Assembly (NCBI RefSeq): GCF_002261425.1
Contig: NZ_NEVJ01000003.1
Span: 3,642,772-3,706,771, forward strand
From: Bordetella genomosp. 9
Lineage (GTDB): Bacteria; Pseudomonadota; Gammaproteobacteria; Burkholderiales; Burkholderiaceae_B
Direction of reading: 5' to 3'
Length of the DNA: 64,000 bases
Positions within the stretch are counted from its first letter, which is position 1. Each line of letters opens with the position of its first letter. The translations under genes were made by a program, and so were the position numbers. Shown piece by piece: positions 50,866 through 59,823 of this stretch. The notes beneath the pieces are model-generated. The model was not told the DNA's origin and did no database searches. It worked only from the letters and a program-made list of their open reading frames with translations.

Positions 50866-51471
50866 ATGCCCGATATCGCCGTTCCGCGCCGCGCCCTGCT
50901 GCGGGTCTTCGCCGCCGCGCCCATCGCCAGCCTGCTGGCGGCCTGCGGCCAGGATGCGCCTTCCTTCAAGGGCAGCGACATCACCGGCACCCATCTGGGC
51001 AAGAACCTGTCCATGGTCGACCAGGACGGCCGCCCGCGCACGCTGGCGGACTATGCGGGCAAGGTGATGGTGGTTTTCTTCGGCTATACCCAGTGCCCGG
51101 ACGTCTGCCCGACGGCGCTGGCCGAGCTGTCCCAGGTGATGCAGGCCCTGGGCGATTCGGCGTCGCGCGTCCAGGTCATCATGGTCACGGTCGACCCGGA
51201 GCGCGATACGCCCGAGGTGCTGAAACAGTACGTGCAGACCTTCAATCCGTCTTTCGTCGGCCTGACGGGCACGCCGGAACAGGTCAAGCAGGCCGCCTCG
51301 TCATTCAAGGTCTATTACGCCAAGGTGCCGGCCAAGAACGGCAAGGACTACAGCATGGACCACAGCGCGGCGTTCTATCTGCTGGATACCAAGGGCGAAG
51401 CGCGCGTGCTGGCGGGGAACGGGTCGGACGTCGATTCCCTGGCCCACGACATCAAGGCGCTGTTGGCCTGA
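50866..51471 (+). CDS. SCO1/SenC copper chaperone lipoprotein
   Basis: 201 residues. Lipoprotein-type signal (LLRVFAAAPIASLLAACGQDAP), CuA-site copper ligands in YTQCPDVCPTALAELS near residue 75 and the later histidine in SMDHSAAFYLLD near residue 164. It delivers copper to, or reduces, the CuA site of CoxB. Last gene of the cox run. Confidence 0.94.
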   Translation: MPDIAVPRRALLRVFAAAPIASLLAACGQDAPSFKGSDITGTHLGKNLSMVDQDGRPRTLADYAGKVMVVFFGYTQCPDVCPTALAELSQVMQALGDSASRVQVIMVTVDPERDTPEVLKQYVQTFNPSFVGLTGTPEQVKQAASSFKVYYAKVPAKNGKDYSMDHSAAFYLLDTKGEARVLAGNGSDVDSLAHDIKALLA

Positions 51472-51482
51472 TCCAGGGCGAT

Positions 51483-51716
51483 CTAGGGCGTGGCCTTGCC
51501 GGCCGCCGTCAGCCAGGCGGCGAAGGCGTCCCGGGCGCGCTCGTCGAGTTCCGCCAGGGGGATATCCCGGCGTCCCTCCAGAATCATCAAAGCATAGGGC
51601 GTGGCCAGCGCGGAGGCTTCGGCGCACAGGCGCGATTCCTCGCCGGTGGCGGGCACGCGGTTGCGCCAGTAGTTGATCGCATCTTCGAGCCGTGTGATCG
51701 GAATGACGGTGTCCAT
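51483..51716 (-). CDS. DUF3717 domain protein
   Basis: 77-residue soluble protein, MDTVIPITRLEDAINYWRNR then PATGEESRLCAEASALATPYALMI, the DUF3717 pattern. Function unknown. It is convergent with sco, 11 nt apart. Confidence 0.8.
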   Translation of the reverse strand: MDTVIPITRLEDAINYWRNRVPATGEESRLCAEASALATPYALMILEGRRDIPLAELDERARDAFAAWLTAAGKATP

Positions 51717-51914
51717 CGGCCCATTGTCCCAGAACGCGGCGTGATGTCACGCCGCAACGCGGGCGGAAACCACGTTCCGACCGGCACGGTTTCAACGTTA
51801 CGGGCGCAAACCCGTTCCGGCCTTGCAAAACTTTCAAACGGTCACTTTGGCAATACGCTGAAAATAGGACCGGGTGCTATACATCGGGCCGTGTTTTCCC
51901 GAAGGAGACCCGTT

Positions 51915-52622
51915 ATGAATGCTCCAGCACCTTTACATGGCATGGCCGCGCGTCGCGGCCTGCATCCCCTGGTCGCCATCGCGTCCGTTTGCGTGATCGC
52001 GCTTTGCGCGGTGGCCACCGCCGCCATCATGGGCTGGCTGCCCACGCCCAAGGCCCAGCAGGACGGCCGGGAGCCGACCGCCAGCGTCGCGCAGGGCCCG
52101 GAAGATGCCAACCTGGCGCCGTTGCCGCCCGGGCAGGGCCAGCCGGCCGCCCAAGCCGCGCCCGCCGCGCCCACGGCGCCTGCGCGTGCCGCGGCCACTA
52201 CGACGCCGCAGCGCGTGGCCCAGGCGCCCGCCACGCAGCCGCCGTCGTCGCAGCAGCAGGCGGCCGCCGCGTGCCCGCAATGCGGGGTGGTGGTGTCGAT
52301 CAATACGGTCCAGGTGCCGGCCCAGAACAATGGCGAACCCATCGTCGGCACGGTGGCCGGGGGTGTGGTCGGTGGCGTGGTCGGCAACCAGTTCGGCGGC
52401 GGCCACGGCAGGACGGCGCTGACCGTGCTGGGCGCCGTGGGCGGCGCTTTGGCAGGCCGTGAAATCGAGCGTAATATCAAGCAGCAACAGACCGTGACAC
52501 GATATCAGCTGGTGGCGCGCACCAACGACGGCCGCACCCACACTTTCCATAGCGCGACGCCTTTCCAGTATTCGCCCGGGCAAGCGATCCGCGTGGAAAA
52601 CAATCAGCTGCTGCCGGGTTGA
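51915..52622 (+). CDS. Glycine-zipper 2TM domain protein
   Basis: 235 residues: a membrane helix (LVAIASVCVIALCAVATAAIMG), a long Ala/Pro/Gln linker, then CPQCGVVVSINTVQVPAQNNGEP and the glycine zipper GTVAGGVVGGVVGNQFGGGHGRTALTVLGAVGGALAGREIE. The C-terminal YQLVARTNDGRTHTFHSATPFQYSPGQAIRVE is also typical. The family includes SlyB/Rick_17kDa-like envelope proteins. The start at 51915 follows GAAGGAG. Located between cox and PHA-related genes; role in envelope stability is only inferred. Confidence 0.85.
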   Translation: MNAPAPLHGMAARRGLHPLVAIASVCVIALCAVATAAIMGWLPTPKAQQDGREPTASVAQGPEDANLAPLPPGQGQPAAQAAPAAPTAPARAAATTTPQRVAQAPATQPPSSQQQAAAACPQCGVVVSINTVQVPAQNNGEPIVGTVAGGVVGGVVGNQFGGGHGRTALTVLGAVGGALAGREIERNIKQQQTVTRYQLVARTNDGRTHTFHSATPFQYSPGQAIRVENNQLLPG

Positions 52623-52647
52623 ATCCCTGGGCGGGCGCGAGGACGAA

Positions 52648-53628
52648 ATGACAGATCACAGCGGCAATCCCTTCGTTCTGCCCGGCATGGGCCAAGGCGC
52701 GGGCGACGCGTCCAGCAACCCCTTGCTCGCCAGCATGGAGATGATGCGGCAGGCCTGGGCCGGCTTGACCGGCCCGGGCGGCCTGGCCCAGGTCATGCCC
52801 ATGACCCCGCCCATGAATCTGCAGGACCTGGAACGGCGCATCGCCGAACTGCGCACGGTCGAAAGCTGGCTGCGCATGAATCTTTCGATGTTGAGCAGCA
52901 CCATCCAGGGCCTGGAAGTGCAGCGGTCCACGATCGCCACCTTGCGTTCCTTCGTCGACAACCTGGGCGCGTACGGCCAGGAAGCAGGCGGGGGCGATGG
53001 CCCTTCGCCGCTGGAAATCGTCCTGGGGCTGAAGCCGGCGCCCGCGTCCGCGGGCGGCACCGGTCCGCAGGCCTGGTCCGGTGACGCCGTGGGAAAGAAG
53101 GCCGCCCGTGCGGCGGCCGATGCCCCAGCGCCTGAGCGCGCCGGGCAGGCGTCCGCGAGCCCGGACGCAAGCCGGACCGAAGCGCCGCGGGACGACGCGG
53201 GCGATGCGCGCGATGGGGACGATGGAGGCGCGACGGCGGCCGGACCAGGAACGGGTTCATCGGCCGGCTCGGCCCAGTCGATCAACCAGGCGGCGCAATC
53301 GGCGTCGGAAGCCTGGTGGGGCATGCTGCAGCAGCAGTTCAACCAACTGGCCGCCGCGACCGCCGCAAGCATGCCCGGCATGCCCACGCCGGGCGCCGGG
53401 CCATCCGGCAATGCCACGCCCGGCGCGATGCCGGGGAGCGCCGCGCCAGGTGCCGCCAAAGGCACGCCAAGTGGCAAAACCGCTTCCGCCGGCGCGAAAC
53501 CGCGAGCGGGCGGCGCCCCGGCCGCGGCTCGCCGCGCCGCCGGCAAGACCGCGCAGCCCGGCCGTGCCGCGCCCCGTAAAACGGCGGCCAAAAAAAACAA
53601 AATACAATCGGACCCAGACCAGTCATAG
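52648..53628 (+). CDS. phaM: PhaM-like polyhydroxyalkanoate granule protein
   Basis: 326 residues. The N-terminus matches PhaM: MNLQDLERRIAELRTVESWLRMNLSMLSSTIQGLEVQRSTIATLRSFVDN, a coiled coil. The rest is Ala/Gly/Pro-rich and disordered, ending in an SPKAA-like basic tail (GKTAQPGRAAPRKTAAKKNK) resembling histone H1. In Ralstonia PhaM activates PHB synthase and tethers granules to the nucleoid. Presence suggests PHA storage; no synthase is in the window. The gene symbol is inferred from the N-terminal pattern. Confidence 0.72.
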   Translation: MTDHSGNPFVLPGMGQGAGDASSNPLLASMEMMRQAWAGLTGPGGLAQVMPMTPPMNLQDLERRIAELRTVESWLRMNLSMLSSTIQGLEVQRSTIATLRSFVDNLGAYGQEAGGGDGPSPLEIVLGLKPAPASAGGTGPQAWSGDAVGKKAARAAADAPAPERAGQASASPDASRTEAPRDDAGDARDGDDGGATAAGPGTGSSAGSAQSINQAAQSASEAWWGMLQQQFNQLAAATAASMPGMPTPGAGPSGNATPGAMPGSAAPGAAKGTPSGKTASAGAKPRAGGAPAAARRAAGKTAQPGRAAPRKTAAKKNKIQSDPDQS

Positions 53629-53642
53629 TCTTCCTTCCAGCC

Positions 53643-53670
53643 ATGCGCCGCCCAAGAGGCGGCGCATTCT
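53643..53670 (+). terminator. Hairpin after the phaM-like gene
   Basis: A 10-bp perfect stem ATGCGCCGCC/GGCGGCGCAT with a 5-nt loop, then TTCTCAT, 15 nt after the stop and just before glmU. The T tract is weak. Confidence 0.6.
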
Positions 53671-53682
53671 CATCGAAACTCC

Positions 53683-55053
53683 ATGCTTAACGTCGTCATC
53701 CTCGCTGCCGGATTGGGCAAGCGCATGCAATCCGATCTGCCCAAGGTGCTGCACACGCTGGCCGGGCGGCCCATGCTGCGGCACGTCGTGGACAGCGCCC
53801 GCGCGCTGAACCCGGCGCGCATCGTGGTCGTGGTCGGACATGGCGCGGACCGCGTCCAGGCCGCGTTCAAGGATCAGCCGGATCTTTCCTTCGCGCTGCA
53901 GCAGCCGCAGCACGGCACCGGCCATGCGGTGGCGCAGGCCGTCCCGCAATTGGGCGAAGGCGACGCCGACGACGCCACGCTGGTGCTGTATGGCGACGTG
54001 CCGCTGGTGCAGCCCGATACGCTGCGCCGCCTGCTGGCGGCGCGCGGCGACGGTATGGCGGTGCTGACGGAAACCCTGCCCGATCCCACGGGTTACGGAC
54101 GCATCGTGCGCGACGAAAAGGGCGATATCCGTCGCATCGTCGAGCACAAGGACGCGTCGGAAGCCGAGCGCGCCATCACCGAGGTGAATACCGGCATCCT
54201 GGCCGCGCCGACCGCGCGCCTGAAAGACTGGCTGACGCGCATCGACAACCGCAATGCGCAGGGCGAGTATTACCTGACCGACGTCGTGGGCCTGGCGGTG
54301 CGGGACGGCGTCGCCGTCGGCAGCGCGCAGCCGGCTGCGCATTGGGAGACGCTGGGCGTCAACAGCCGCGTGCAGCAGGCGGAGCTGGAACGCACCTGGC
54401 AAGCCGAACAGGCGCGCCGCCTGCTCGAGGCCGGTGCATCCATCGCCGATCCCGCGCGCTTCGACCTGCGCGGCGCCATGCGGATCGGCCGCGACGTGTT
54501 CATCGACGTCGGCTGCGTCTTCGAAGGCGATATCGAGCTGGGCGACGGCGTGCGCGTCGGCCCGCACTGCGTGCTGCGCGACGTGAAAGTGGGCGCCGGC
54601 ACCTTCGTCGAAGCCTATAGCCATCTGCAGGACGCGACGATAGGCCAGGACGCCCGCATCGGACCCTATGCGCGCCTGCGGCCGGGGACGTCGCTGGCGG
54701 ACCGCGCGCACATCGGCAACTTCGTGGAAGTGAAGAACAGCAAGGTCGGCGAGGACAGCAAGGCGAACCATCTGGCGTATATCGGCGATGCCGACGTGGG
54801 CGCGCGGGTGAACGTCGGCGCCGGCGCCATCACCTGCAACTACGATGGCGCGAACAAGCACCGCACCGTCATCGAGGACGACGCCTTCATCGGCTCCGAT
54901 ACCCAGCTGGTCGCGCCGGTGCGCGTCGGGCAGGGCGCCACGCTGGGCGCCGGCACCACGCTGACGCGCGACGCGCCGGCCGGCAAGCTGACGGTCTCGC
55001 GCGCCCGGCAGGCCACCATCGAGGCCTGGCAACGACCGGTCAAGAAATCGTGA
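53683..55053 (+). CDS. glmU: Bifunctional UDP-GlcNAc pyrophosphorylase / glucosamine-1-P acetyltransferase
   Basis: Makes UDP-GlcNAc for cell wall and LPS. 456 residues: N-terminal uridyltransferase ([29 protein letters not shown]) and a left-handed beta-helix acetyltransferase ([43 protein letters not shown]). Complete and normal. Together with glmS 5 kb downstream it supplies the same pathway. Its stop overlaps the GTG start of the next gene. Confidence 0.98.
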   Translation: MLNVVILAAGLGKRMQSDLPKVLHTLAGRPMLRHVVDSARALNPARIVVVVGHGADRVQAAFKDQPDLSFALQQPQHGTGHAVAQAVPQLGEGDADDATLVLYGDVPLVQPDTLRRLLAARGDGMAVLTETLPDPTGYGRIVRDEKGDIRRIVEHKDASEAERAITEVNTGILAAPTARLKDWLTRIDNRNAQGEYYLTDVVGLAVRDGVAVGSAQPAAHWETLGVNSRVQQAELERTWQAEQARRLLEAGASIADPARFDLRGAMRIGRDVFIDVGCVFEGDIELGDGVRVGPHCVLRDVKVGAGTFVEAYSHLQDATIGQDARIGPYARLRPGTSLADRAHIGNFVEVKNSKVGEDSKANHLAYIGDADVGARVNVGAGAITCNYDGANKHRTVIEDDAFIGSDTQLVAPVRVGQGATLGAGTTLTRDAPAGKLTVSRARQATIEAWQRPVKKS

Positions 55054-56486
55054 AGGACCAGAGCAGCACCCCCGCCAACGAATCGTCCGGCGCTTCCCCG
55101 CAGGGACCGGACGCCGGCGGCGCCAAGCCCGTGTTCGAAGGCCTGCCCACGCCGCGCCGCTACTGGGCGGCCGGCGTCGTCATGCTGGGCATGACGCTGG
55201 CCGTGCTCGACGCCACCATCGCCAACGTCGCCTTGCCGACGATATCGGCGGACCTGAACATCGCTCCGGCAAGCGCCGTGTGGATCGTCAACGCCTACAG
55301 CGTGTCGGTGGTCATCATGCTGCTGCCCCTGTCGGCGCTGGCCGAACGGGTGGGGTTCCGGCGCATGTTCGGGCTGGGGCTGGCCCTGTTCACCCTGGCG
55401 TCGCTGGGGTGCGCGATGGCCAGTTCGCTGACGACGCTGATCATGGCGCGCATGTTCCAGGGCGTGGGCGCGGCATCGCTGATGTGCATGTTCGGCGGGC
55501 TGGTGCGCAATATCTATCCGCTGGCCAAGCTGGGCCGCGGCATCAGCCTGAACGCCACGCTGGTGGCGGTGATGTCGGTGCTGGGGCCGACGCTGGGGTC
55601 CCTCATCTTGTCCGTGGCCGACTGGCCGTGGATCTTCGCGGTCAACGTGCCCATCGGGATTTTCGGCCTGTTCCTGGTCCGCTTCCTGCCGGACCCGCCG
55701 CGCAACACGGCGCCCTTCGACGTGATCAGCGCCCTGCTTTGCATGGTGGTGCTGGGCGTGTTCATCACCGGGGTCGACAACCTGCATGAGGATCTGGTCC
55801 GCGGGCTGGGCATGGTGGCGATTTCGGTGCTGGCCGGCATCCTGCTGGTCCGGCGGGCCAGCCGCCAGACGGCGCCGCTGGTGCCGGTGGACCTGCTGCG
55901 CATCCAGCCGGTCGCCTATGCGGTGGCCGCGTCGGGCTGCACCTTCGCCGCGCAGATGAGCGCCTATGTGTCGCTGCCCTTCTATTTCCAATCGGTGCTG
56001 GGACGGCCGCACCTGGAAGTCGGCATGCTGCTGGCCGCCTGGCCGGTGGGTACCGCGGTGGTCGCGCCGCTGGCGGGACGCCTGTCCGATCGCTATTCGG
56101 TGGCCATGCTGAGCGGCGCCGGCGCCGGATGCATGATGCTGGGCCTGATCTGGCTGGCGGTGCTGCCGCACAGCGCGTCCAATCCCTGGATCATTGCCGG
56201 CATGTTCATGTGCGGCCTGGGTTTCGGATTCTTCCAGACCCCCAACAACCGTTCGATGATTTCCTCGGCGCCCCGCACGCGCAGCGGCGCGATCGGCGGC
56301 GTGCAGGCGACCACGCGGGTGTTCGGGCAAAGCTTCGGTACGGCGCTCGTTGCGACCGCCTTCGGCCTATTCCCCAGCAAGGGGCCGCTGGTGGCCATCA
56401 GCCTGGGCGCGCTATGCGCCGGCATGGCGGTGCTGGTCAATACGGTGCGGTTCTCGCGCGTGCCGGCGCCGCAGCGTAAGGGCTAG
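55050..56486 (+). CDS. DHA2 family MFS multidrug efflux transporter
   Basis: 478 residues with about 14 helices. [34 protein letters not shown] is the DHA2 (EmrB/QacA) helix 1 signature, followed by [26 protein letters not shown] and motif C-like GPTLGSLI. Near the end [20 protein letters not shown] is typical. It starts with GTG at 55050, overlapping the glmU stop (GTGA), an unusual coupling of a drug efflux gene to glmU. Substrate unknown. Confidence 0.9.
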   Translation: MKDQSSTPANESSGASPQGPDAGGAKPVFEGLPTPRRYWAAGVVMLGMTLAVLDATIANVALPTISADLNIAPASAVWIVNAYSVSVVIMLLPLSALAERVGFRRMFGLGLALFTLASLGCAMASSLTTLIMARMFQGVGAASLMCMFGGLVRNIYPLAKLGRGISLNATLVAVMSVLGPTLGSLILSVADWPWIFAVNVPIGIFGLFLVRFLPDPPRNTAPFDVISALLCMVVLGVFITGVDNLHEDLVRGLGMVAISVLAGILLVRRASRQTAPLVPVDLLRIQPVAYAVAASGCTFAAQMSAYVSLPFYFQSVLGRPHLEVGMLLAAWPVGTAVVAPLAGRLSDRYSVAMLSGAGAGCMMLGLIWLAVLPHSASNPWIIAGMFMCGLGFGFFQTPNNRSMISSAPRTRSGAIGGVQATTRVFGQSFGTALVATAFGLFPSKGPLVAISLGALCAGMAVLVNTVRFSRVPAPQRKG

Positions 56487-56567
56487 ATGACGCCGCGGTG
56501 ATCGGCGCCCCGCGATCGGTCCCCTCGGTTTCCCCGCATCTGGCCCCCTGGTTCGGCCCCCGCGCTT

Positions 56568-56596
56568 GGCCCCCTTTTCGGGGGCCGGTTTATTTT
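56568..56596 (+). terminator. Intrinsic terminator after the MFS gene
   Basis: GGCCCCC-TTTTC-GGGGGCC stem-loop followed by GGTTTATTTT, about 80 nt after the MFS stop. Confidence 0.8.
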
Positions 56597-56659
56597 CGGG
56601 GCCGGGCAGCCGTTAACCGGTTGCGGGCGGCGCTTCGCTGCCCCAGCATGGCCCGCTCC

Positions 56660-56665
56660 TATAAT
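56660..56665 (+). promoter_or_regulatory. Possible -10 element of ugd
   Basis: TATAAT, exact -10 match, 53 nt upstream of the ugd start. No -35 of good quality is at the right spacing. Confidence 0.4.
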
Positions 56666-56717
56666 GCGGCCATGGCCGCGCGTTGCGCGCGGATGAATCG
56701 ATGAAGGGCGTTTATCA

Positions 56718-58052
56718 ATGAAGATCACCGTGGTGGGTACGGGATATGTCGGCCTGGTTTCCGGGGCGTGCCTGGCGGAAATGGGTAACGACGTCATGTG
56801 CCTGGACGTCGACGCCACGAAGGTCGAGCGCCTGAAGCGGAACGACATACCGATCTACGAGCCGGGCCTGGAAGAGCTCGTCCGCCGCAATGCGGCGGGC
56901 GGCCGCCTGCATTTCACCACCGACGTCGCCGAAAGCGTGCGCCATGGCGACGTCCAGTTCATCGCCGTCGGGACGCCGCCGGGCGAAGACGGCTCGGCCG
57001 ACCTGCAATACGTGCTGGAAGCCGCGCGCAACATCGCCCGCCACATGAGCGGCCGCAAGATCATCGTCGACAAGTCCACCGTGCCGGTAGGCACCGCCGA
57101 CAAGGTGCGCGAGGCCGTGGCGCAGGTGCTGGCGGAGCGCGGGGTCGATTTTCCCTTCAGCGTGGCCTCGAATCCCGAGTTCCTGAAAGAAGGCGCGGCG
57201 ATCCAGGATTTCATGAGCCCGGACCGCGTGGTCGTGGGTGCCGACGACGAACACACCATCGGCGTGATGCGGCGTATCTACGAGCCGTTCCAGCGCACGC
57301 ACGACCGGCTCATGGTCATGGACGTGCGCTCGGCCGAGCTGGCCAAGTACGCCGCCAACGCCATGCTGGCCACCCGCATTTCATTCATGAACGAAATGGC
57401 CAACCTGGCGGAGATCCTGGGCGCCGACATCGAGCAGGTTCGCCGCGGTATCGGCGCTGATCCGCGCATCGGCTACCAGTTCCTGTATCCGGGCGCCGGC
57501 TATGGCGGTTCTTGTTTTCCGAAGGATGTGCAGGCATTGGAGCGCACGGCGAAGCAGCACGGACTGCAGATGCGCGTCATCCAGGCGGTGGAAGCCGCCA
57601 ATGACGCCCAGAAGTTCCGCCTGTCCGAGAAAGTGACGCGGCGCTATGGCGAGAACCTGGCTGGTCGCACCTTCGCCCTCTGGGGACTGGCCTTCAAGCC
57701 GAATACCGACGATATGCGCGAAGCGCCCAGCCTGACCGTCATCCAGGAGCTTGCGCAGCGCGGCGCGCGCATCCGCGCCTACGATCCGGTCGCCATGGAC
57801 GAGGCGCGCAAGGTCGTTTCGCGCATGCCCGGCGCGCAGGACAAGGTGGAATTCGTGGCCGACATGTACCAGGCGCTGGATGGCGCCGACGGGCTGCTGC
57901 TGGTCACCGAATGGAAGGCGTTCCGCGCGCCCGATTTCGAGCGCATCCTGGCGCTGCTGAAGTCGCCGCTGATCCTGGACGGCCGCAACCAGTACAACGC
58001 CGCCGAGCTCAAAGCCATGGGCTTCGACTACGAGGGCATCGGCCGCGCATGA
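56718..58052 (+). CDS. ugd: UDP-glucose/GDP-mannose dehydrogenase family protein (UDP-glucose 6-dehydrogenase)
   Basis: Oxidises UDP-glucose to UDP-glucuronate with two NAD. 444 residues; N-terminal Rossmann site [23 protein letters not shown], the lysine-containing [12 protein letters not shown], the catalytic cysteine in [14 protein letters not shown] near residue 265, and the C-terminal domain [21 protein letters not shown]. Coupled to the following glycosyltransferase by an ATGA overlap, so the sugar feeds an envelope polysaccharide or lipid A/LPS modification. Confidence 0.94.
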   Translation: MKITVVGTGYVGLVSGACLAEMGNDVMCLDVDATKVERLKRNDIPIYEPGLEELVRRNAAGGRLHFTTDVAESVRHGDVQFIAVGTPPGEDGSADLQYVLEAARNIARHMSGRKIIVDKSTVPVGTADKVREAVAQVLAERGVDFPFSVASNPEFLKEGAAIQDFMSPDRVVVGADDEHTIGVMRRIYEPFQRTHDRLMVMDVRSAELAKYAANAMLATRISFMNEMANLAEILGADIEQVRRGIGADPRIGYQFLYPGAGYGGSCFPKDVQALERTAKQHGLQMRVIQAVEAANDAQKFRLSEKVTRRYGENLAGRTFALWGLAFKPNTDDMREAPSLTVIQELAQRGARIRAYDPVAMDEARKVVSRMPGAQDKVEFVADMYQALDGADGLLLVTEWKAFRAPDFERILALLKSPLILDGRNQYNAAELKAMGFDYEGIGRA

Positions 58053-59137
58053 AGATCCTGCAGCTCAACTTCGAGAAAGGCTGGCGTGGCGGGGAAAGGC
58101 AAACCCTGTACTGCATGATGGCCTTTCGCGATGCGGGGCACGAGGTCGAGCTGATGGCGCGCGCCGGCGGTCCGCTGGCGCAGCGCGCCGCCGAGCAGGG
58201 CTTCAAGGTGCACGGCGTCAAGCACGTGCCCGGGCAGATTGCATTCCTGGCCACGCGCGGAAGGCGCTACGACATCATCCACGCCCAGACCGCCAACACG
58301 GTCACCTGGGCGGTGCTGACCAAGGCGCTGCATGGCCGGCCGGTGGTTTTCTCGCGGCGCACGTCCTTCGTGGTCGAACCCGGGCAGGAATGGAAGACCG
58401 GCGGCAAATGGCGCCGGGTAGACCTGCTGGTGGCCATCAGCGACATGGCGGCCGCCGAGCCGCGCCGCCTGGGCATCGAGCCCGTCATCATCCGCAGCGC
58501 GGTGTTGCCGGCACCCGTCGATACCGACAACCTGGCCAGGCTGTCTTCCGAATTCAAGCTGCCCGGCAAGAAGATCATCGCGACATCGGCCGCGCTGATC
58601 CACGACAAGGATCCGCTGACGATGATCCGCGCGGTCGGCGAACTGGCCGAGACCCGGCTGGATTTCATCTTCGTCCACTTCGGCGCCGGCGGGAACAACG
58701 AAGCGCAGGCGCGCGCGCTGGTGGACGAGCTCGGATTGCAGTCCGTCTACCTGTTCGCGGGGTTTCGCAAGGGTGTGGAGGACTTCTACGCCGCCATGGA
58801 CGTCTTCGCCATGAGTTCGCGCGAAGAGGCATTGGGCAGCAGCGTGTTCGATGCCTTCCTGCGCCGCGTGCCGGTGGTGTCGACCGATGCCGGCGGCTTG
58901 AAGGAAAGCCTGGCGGACGGGCGCGGCATCCTCTGCCCGGTGGAGGACCATCGCGCCCTGGCGGCGGGCATGGGGCGTCTGCTGGACGATGCGCAATTGC
59001 GCGAGCAGGTCGTGCAGCGGGCGTACGACTACGTGCGCGCGGAGCACGACGTGCGCGGCATGGGCGATCGTTACCTGGCCCAGTTCGAACGCCTGCTGCG
59101 CGAGCGCGGCGAGGCGCGGCGGATCGAGGCGTCCTGA
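58049..59137 (+). CDS. Glycosyltransferase family 4 protein
   Basis: 362 residues with a GT-B fold. N-terminal [43 protein letters not shown] shows the GG acceptor loop. The C-terminal donor site [33 protein letters not shown] is the GT4 EX7E-like motif, with Asp in the second Glu position. The ATG overlaps the ugd stop. Donor and acceptor unknown; UDP-glucuronate use is suggested by coupling to ugd. Confidence 0.88.
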   Translation: MKILQLNFEKGWRGGERQTLYCMMAFRDAGHEVELMARAGGPLAQRAAEQGFKVHGVKHVPGQIAFLATRGRRYDIIHAQTANTVTWAVLTKALHGRPVVFSRRTSFVVEPGQEWKTGGKWRRVDLLVAISDMAAAEPRRLGIEPVIIRSAVLPAPVDTDNLARLSSEFKLPGKKIIATSAALIHDKDPLTMIRAVGELAETRLDFIFVHFGAGGNNEAQARALVDELGLQSVYLFAGFRKGVEDFYAAMDVFAMSSREEALGSSVFDAFLRRVPVVSTDAGGLKESLADGRGILCPVEDHRALAAGMGRLLDDAQLREQVVQRAYDYVRAEHDVRGMGDRYLAQFERLLRERGEARRIEAS

Positions 59138-59144
59138 GCGCGCG

Positions 59145-59624
59145 CTATACGACCAGGCGCGTGTCGAACTTGGCGCGATGCACCGAGAAGAACGTCCGCA
59201 CGTTGCGTACGTTCGCCTGCGCGGTGAATGCGCGGTGCGCCAGCGCGTGATACGCAGGCATGTCCCTGACTTGCGCGATCAACAGAAAATCCGGCCCGGG
59301 CGAGACGCGGTAGCACTGCAGCACCGCCGGTTCGTCGCGCATGCGGGCTTCGAATTCGTCCATCCGTTCGGCTGCCTGGACGTCCAGGGTGACCTCCACC
59401 AGCGCCGTCAGGCTGCTGCCCAGCCGGGCGGGATCCAGGATGACGACCTGCTTTTCGATGATGCCCAGCTCGCGCAGGCGGCGCACCCGCCGCAGGCAGG
59501 TGGGCGGCGACGCGTGGACTTTTTCGGCGAGCTCCTGGTTGGTCAGGGCGGCGTCGGCTTGCAACTGGTCCAGGATCCGGCGATCCAGGTCGTCCAGTTC
59601 GGGTAGTGCATCTGGCGTGTTCAT
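59145..59624 (-). CDS. Lrp/AsnC family transcriptional regulator
   Basis: 159 residues: N-terminal winged helix (LDDLDRRILDQLQADAALTNQELAEKVHASPPTCLRRVRRLRELGIIEKQVVILD) and a C-terminal RAM ligand domain (ALVEVTLDVQ, VLQCYRVSPGPDFLLIAQVRDMPAYHALA). Divergent from glmS; three phased palindromes lie in the shared promoter region and are probably its own operators. The controlled amino acid is unknown. Confidence 0.93.
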   Translation of the reverse strand: MNTPDALPELDDLDRRILDQLQADAALTNQELAEKVHASPPTCLRRVRRLRELGIIEKQVVILDPARLGSSLTALVEVTLDVQAAERMDEFEARMRDEPAVLQCYRVSPGPDFLLIAQVRDMPAYHALAHRAFTAQANVRNVRTFFSVHRAKFDTRLVV

Positions 59625-59693
59625 GGCTGATGTTCGCGGGTTCGGAGGAAGGTAAGGCTGGTCGTCTGGAATTTATGGATTGTATTTGCTGAC

Positions 59694-59770
59694 GAAATTT
59701 TCGTAAATTTCATGGCCAGTATGAGATTTCCGGAAATTTCATATTTCCCGGAATTGAGAAATCCGATTTC
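59694..59770. promoter_or_regulatory. Three phased palindromes in the lrp-glmS promoter region
   Basis: Site 1 at 59694-59711 is GAAATTT-TCGT-AAATTTC. Site 2 at 59723-59740 is GAGATTTCC-GGAAATTTC with one mismatch. Site 3 at 59758-59770 is GAAATC-C-GATTTC. Centres are 29 and 32.5 bp apart, near three helical turns, the pattern expected for cooperative binding of an octameric Lrp-type protein. The tract is AT-rich against a GC-rich background. Confidence 0.65.
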
Positions 59771-59823
59771 TTTGGTGTCGCCGCACAATCCTCGCATTGC
59801 ATCAATCACCCCTGGAGCTCTCC

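Noticed and set aside
56487..56567. C-rich tract before the terminator as a binding site
   Set aside because: It is irregular (CCCC and GGCCCCC runs) with no repeat period or palindrome apart from the terminator itself.
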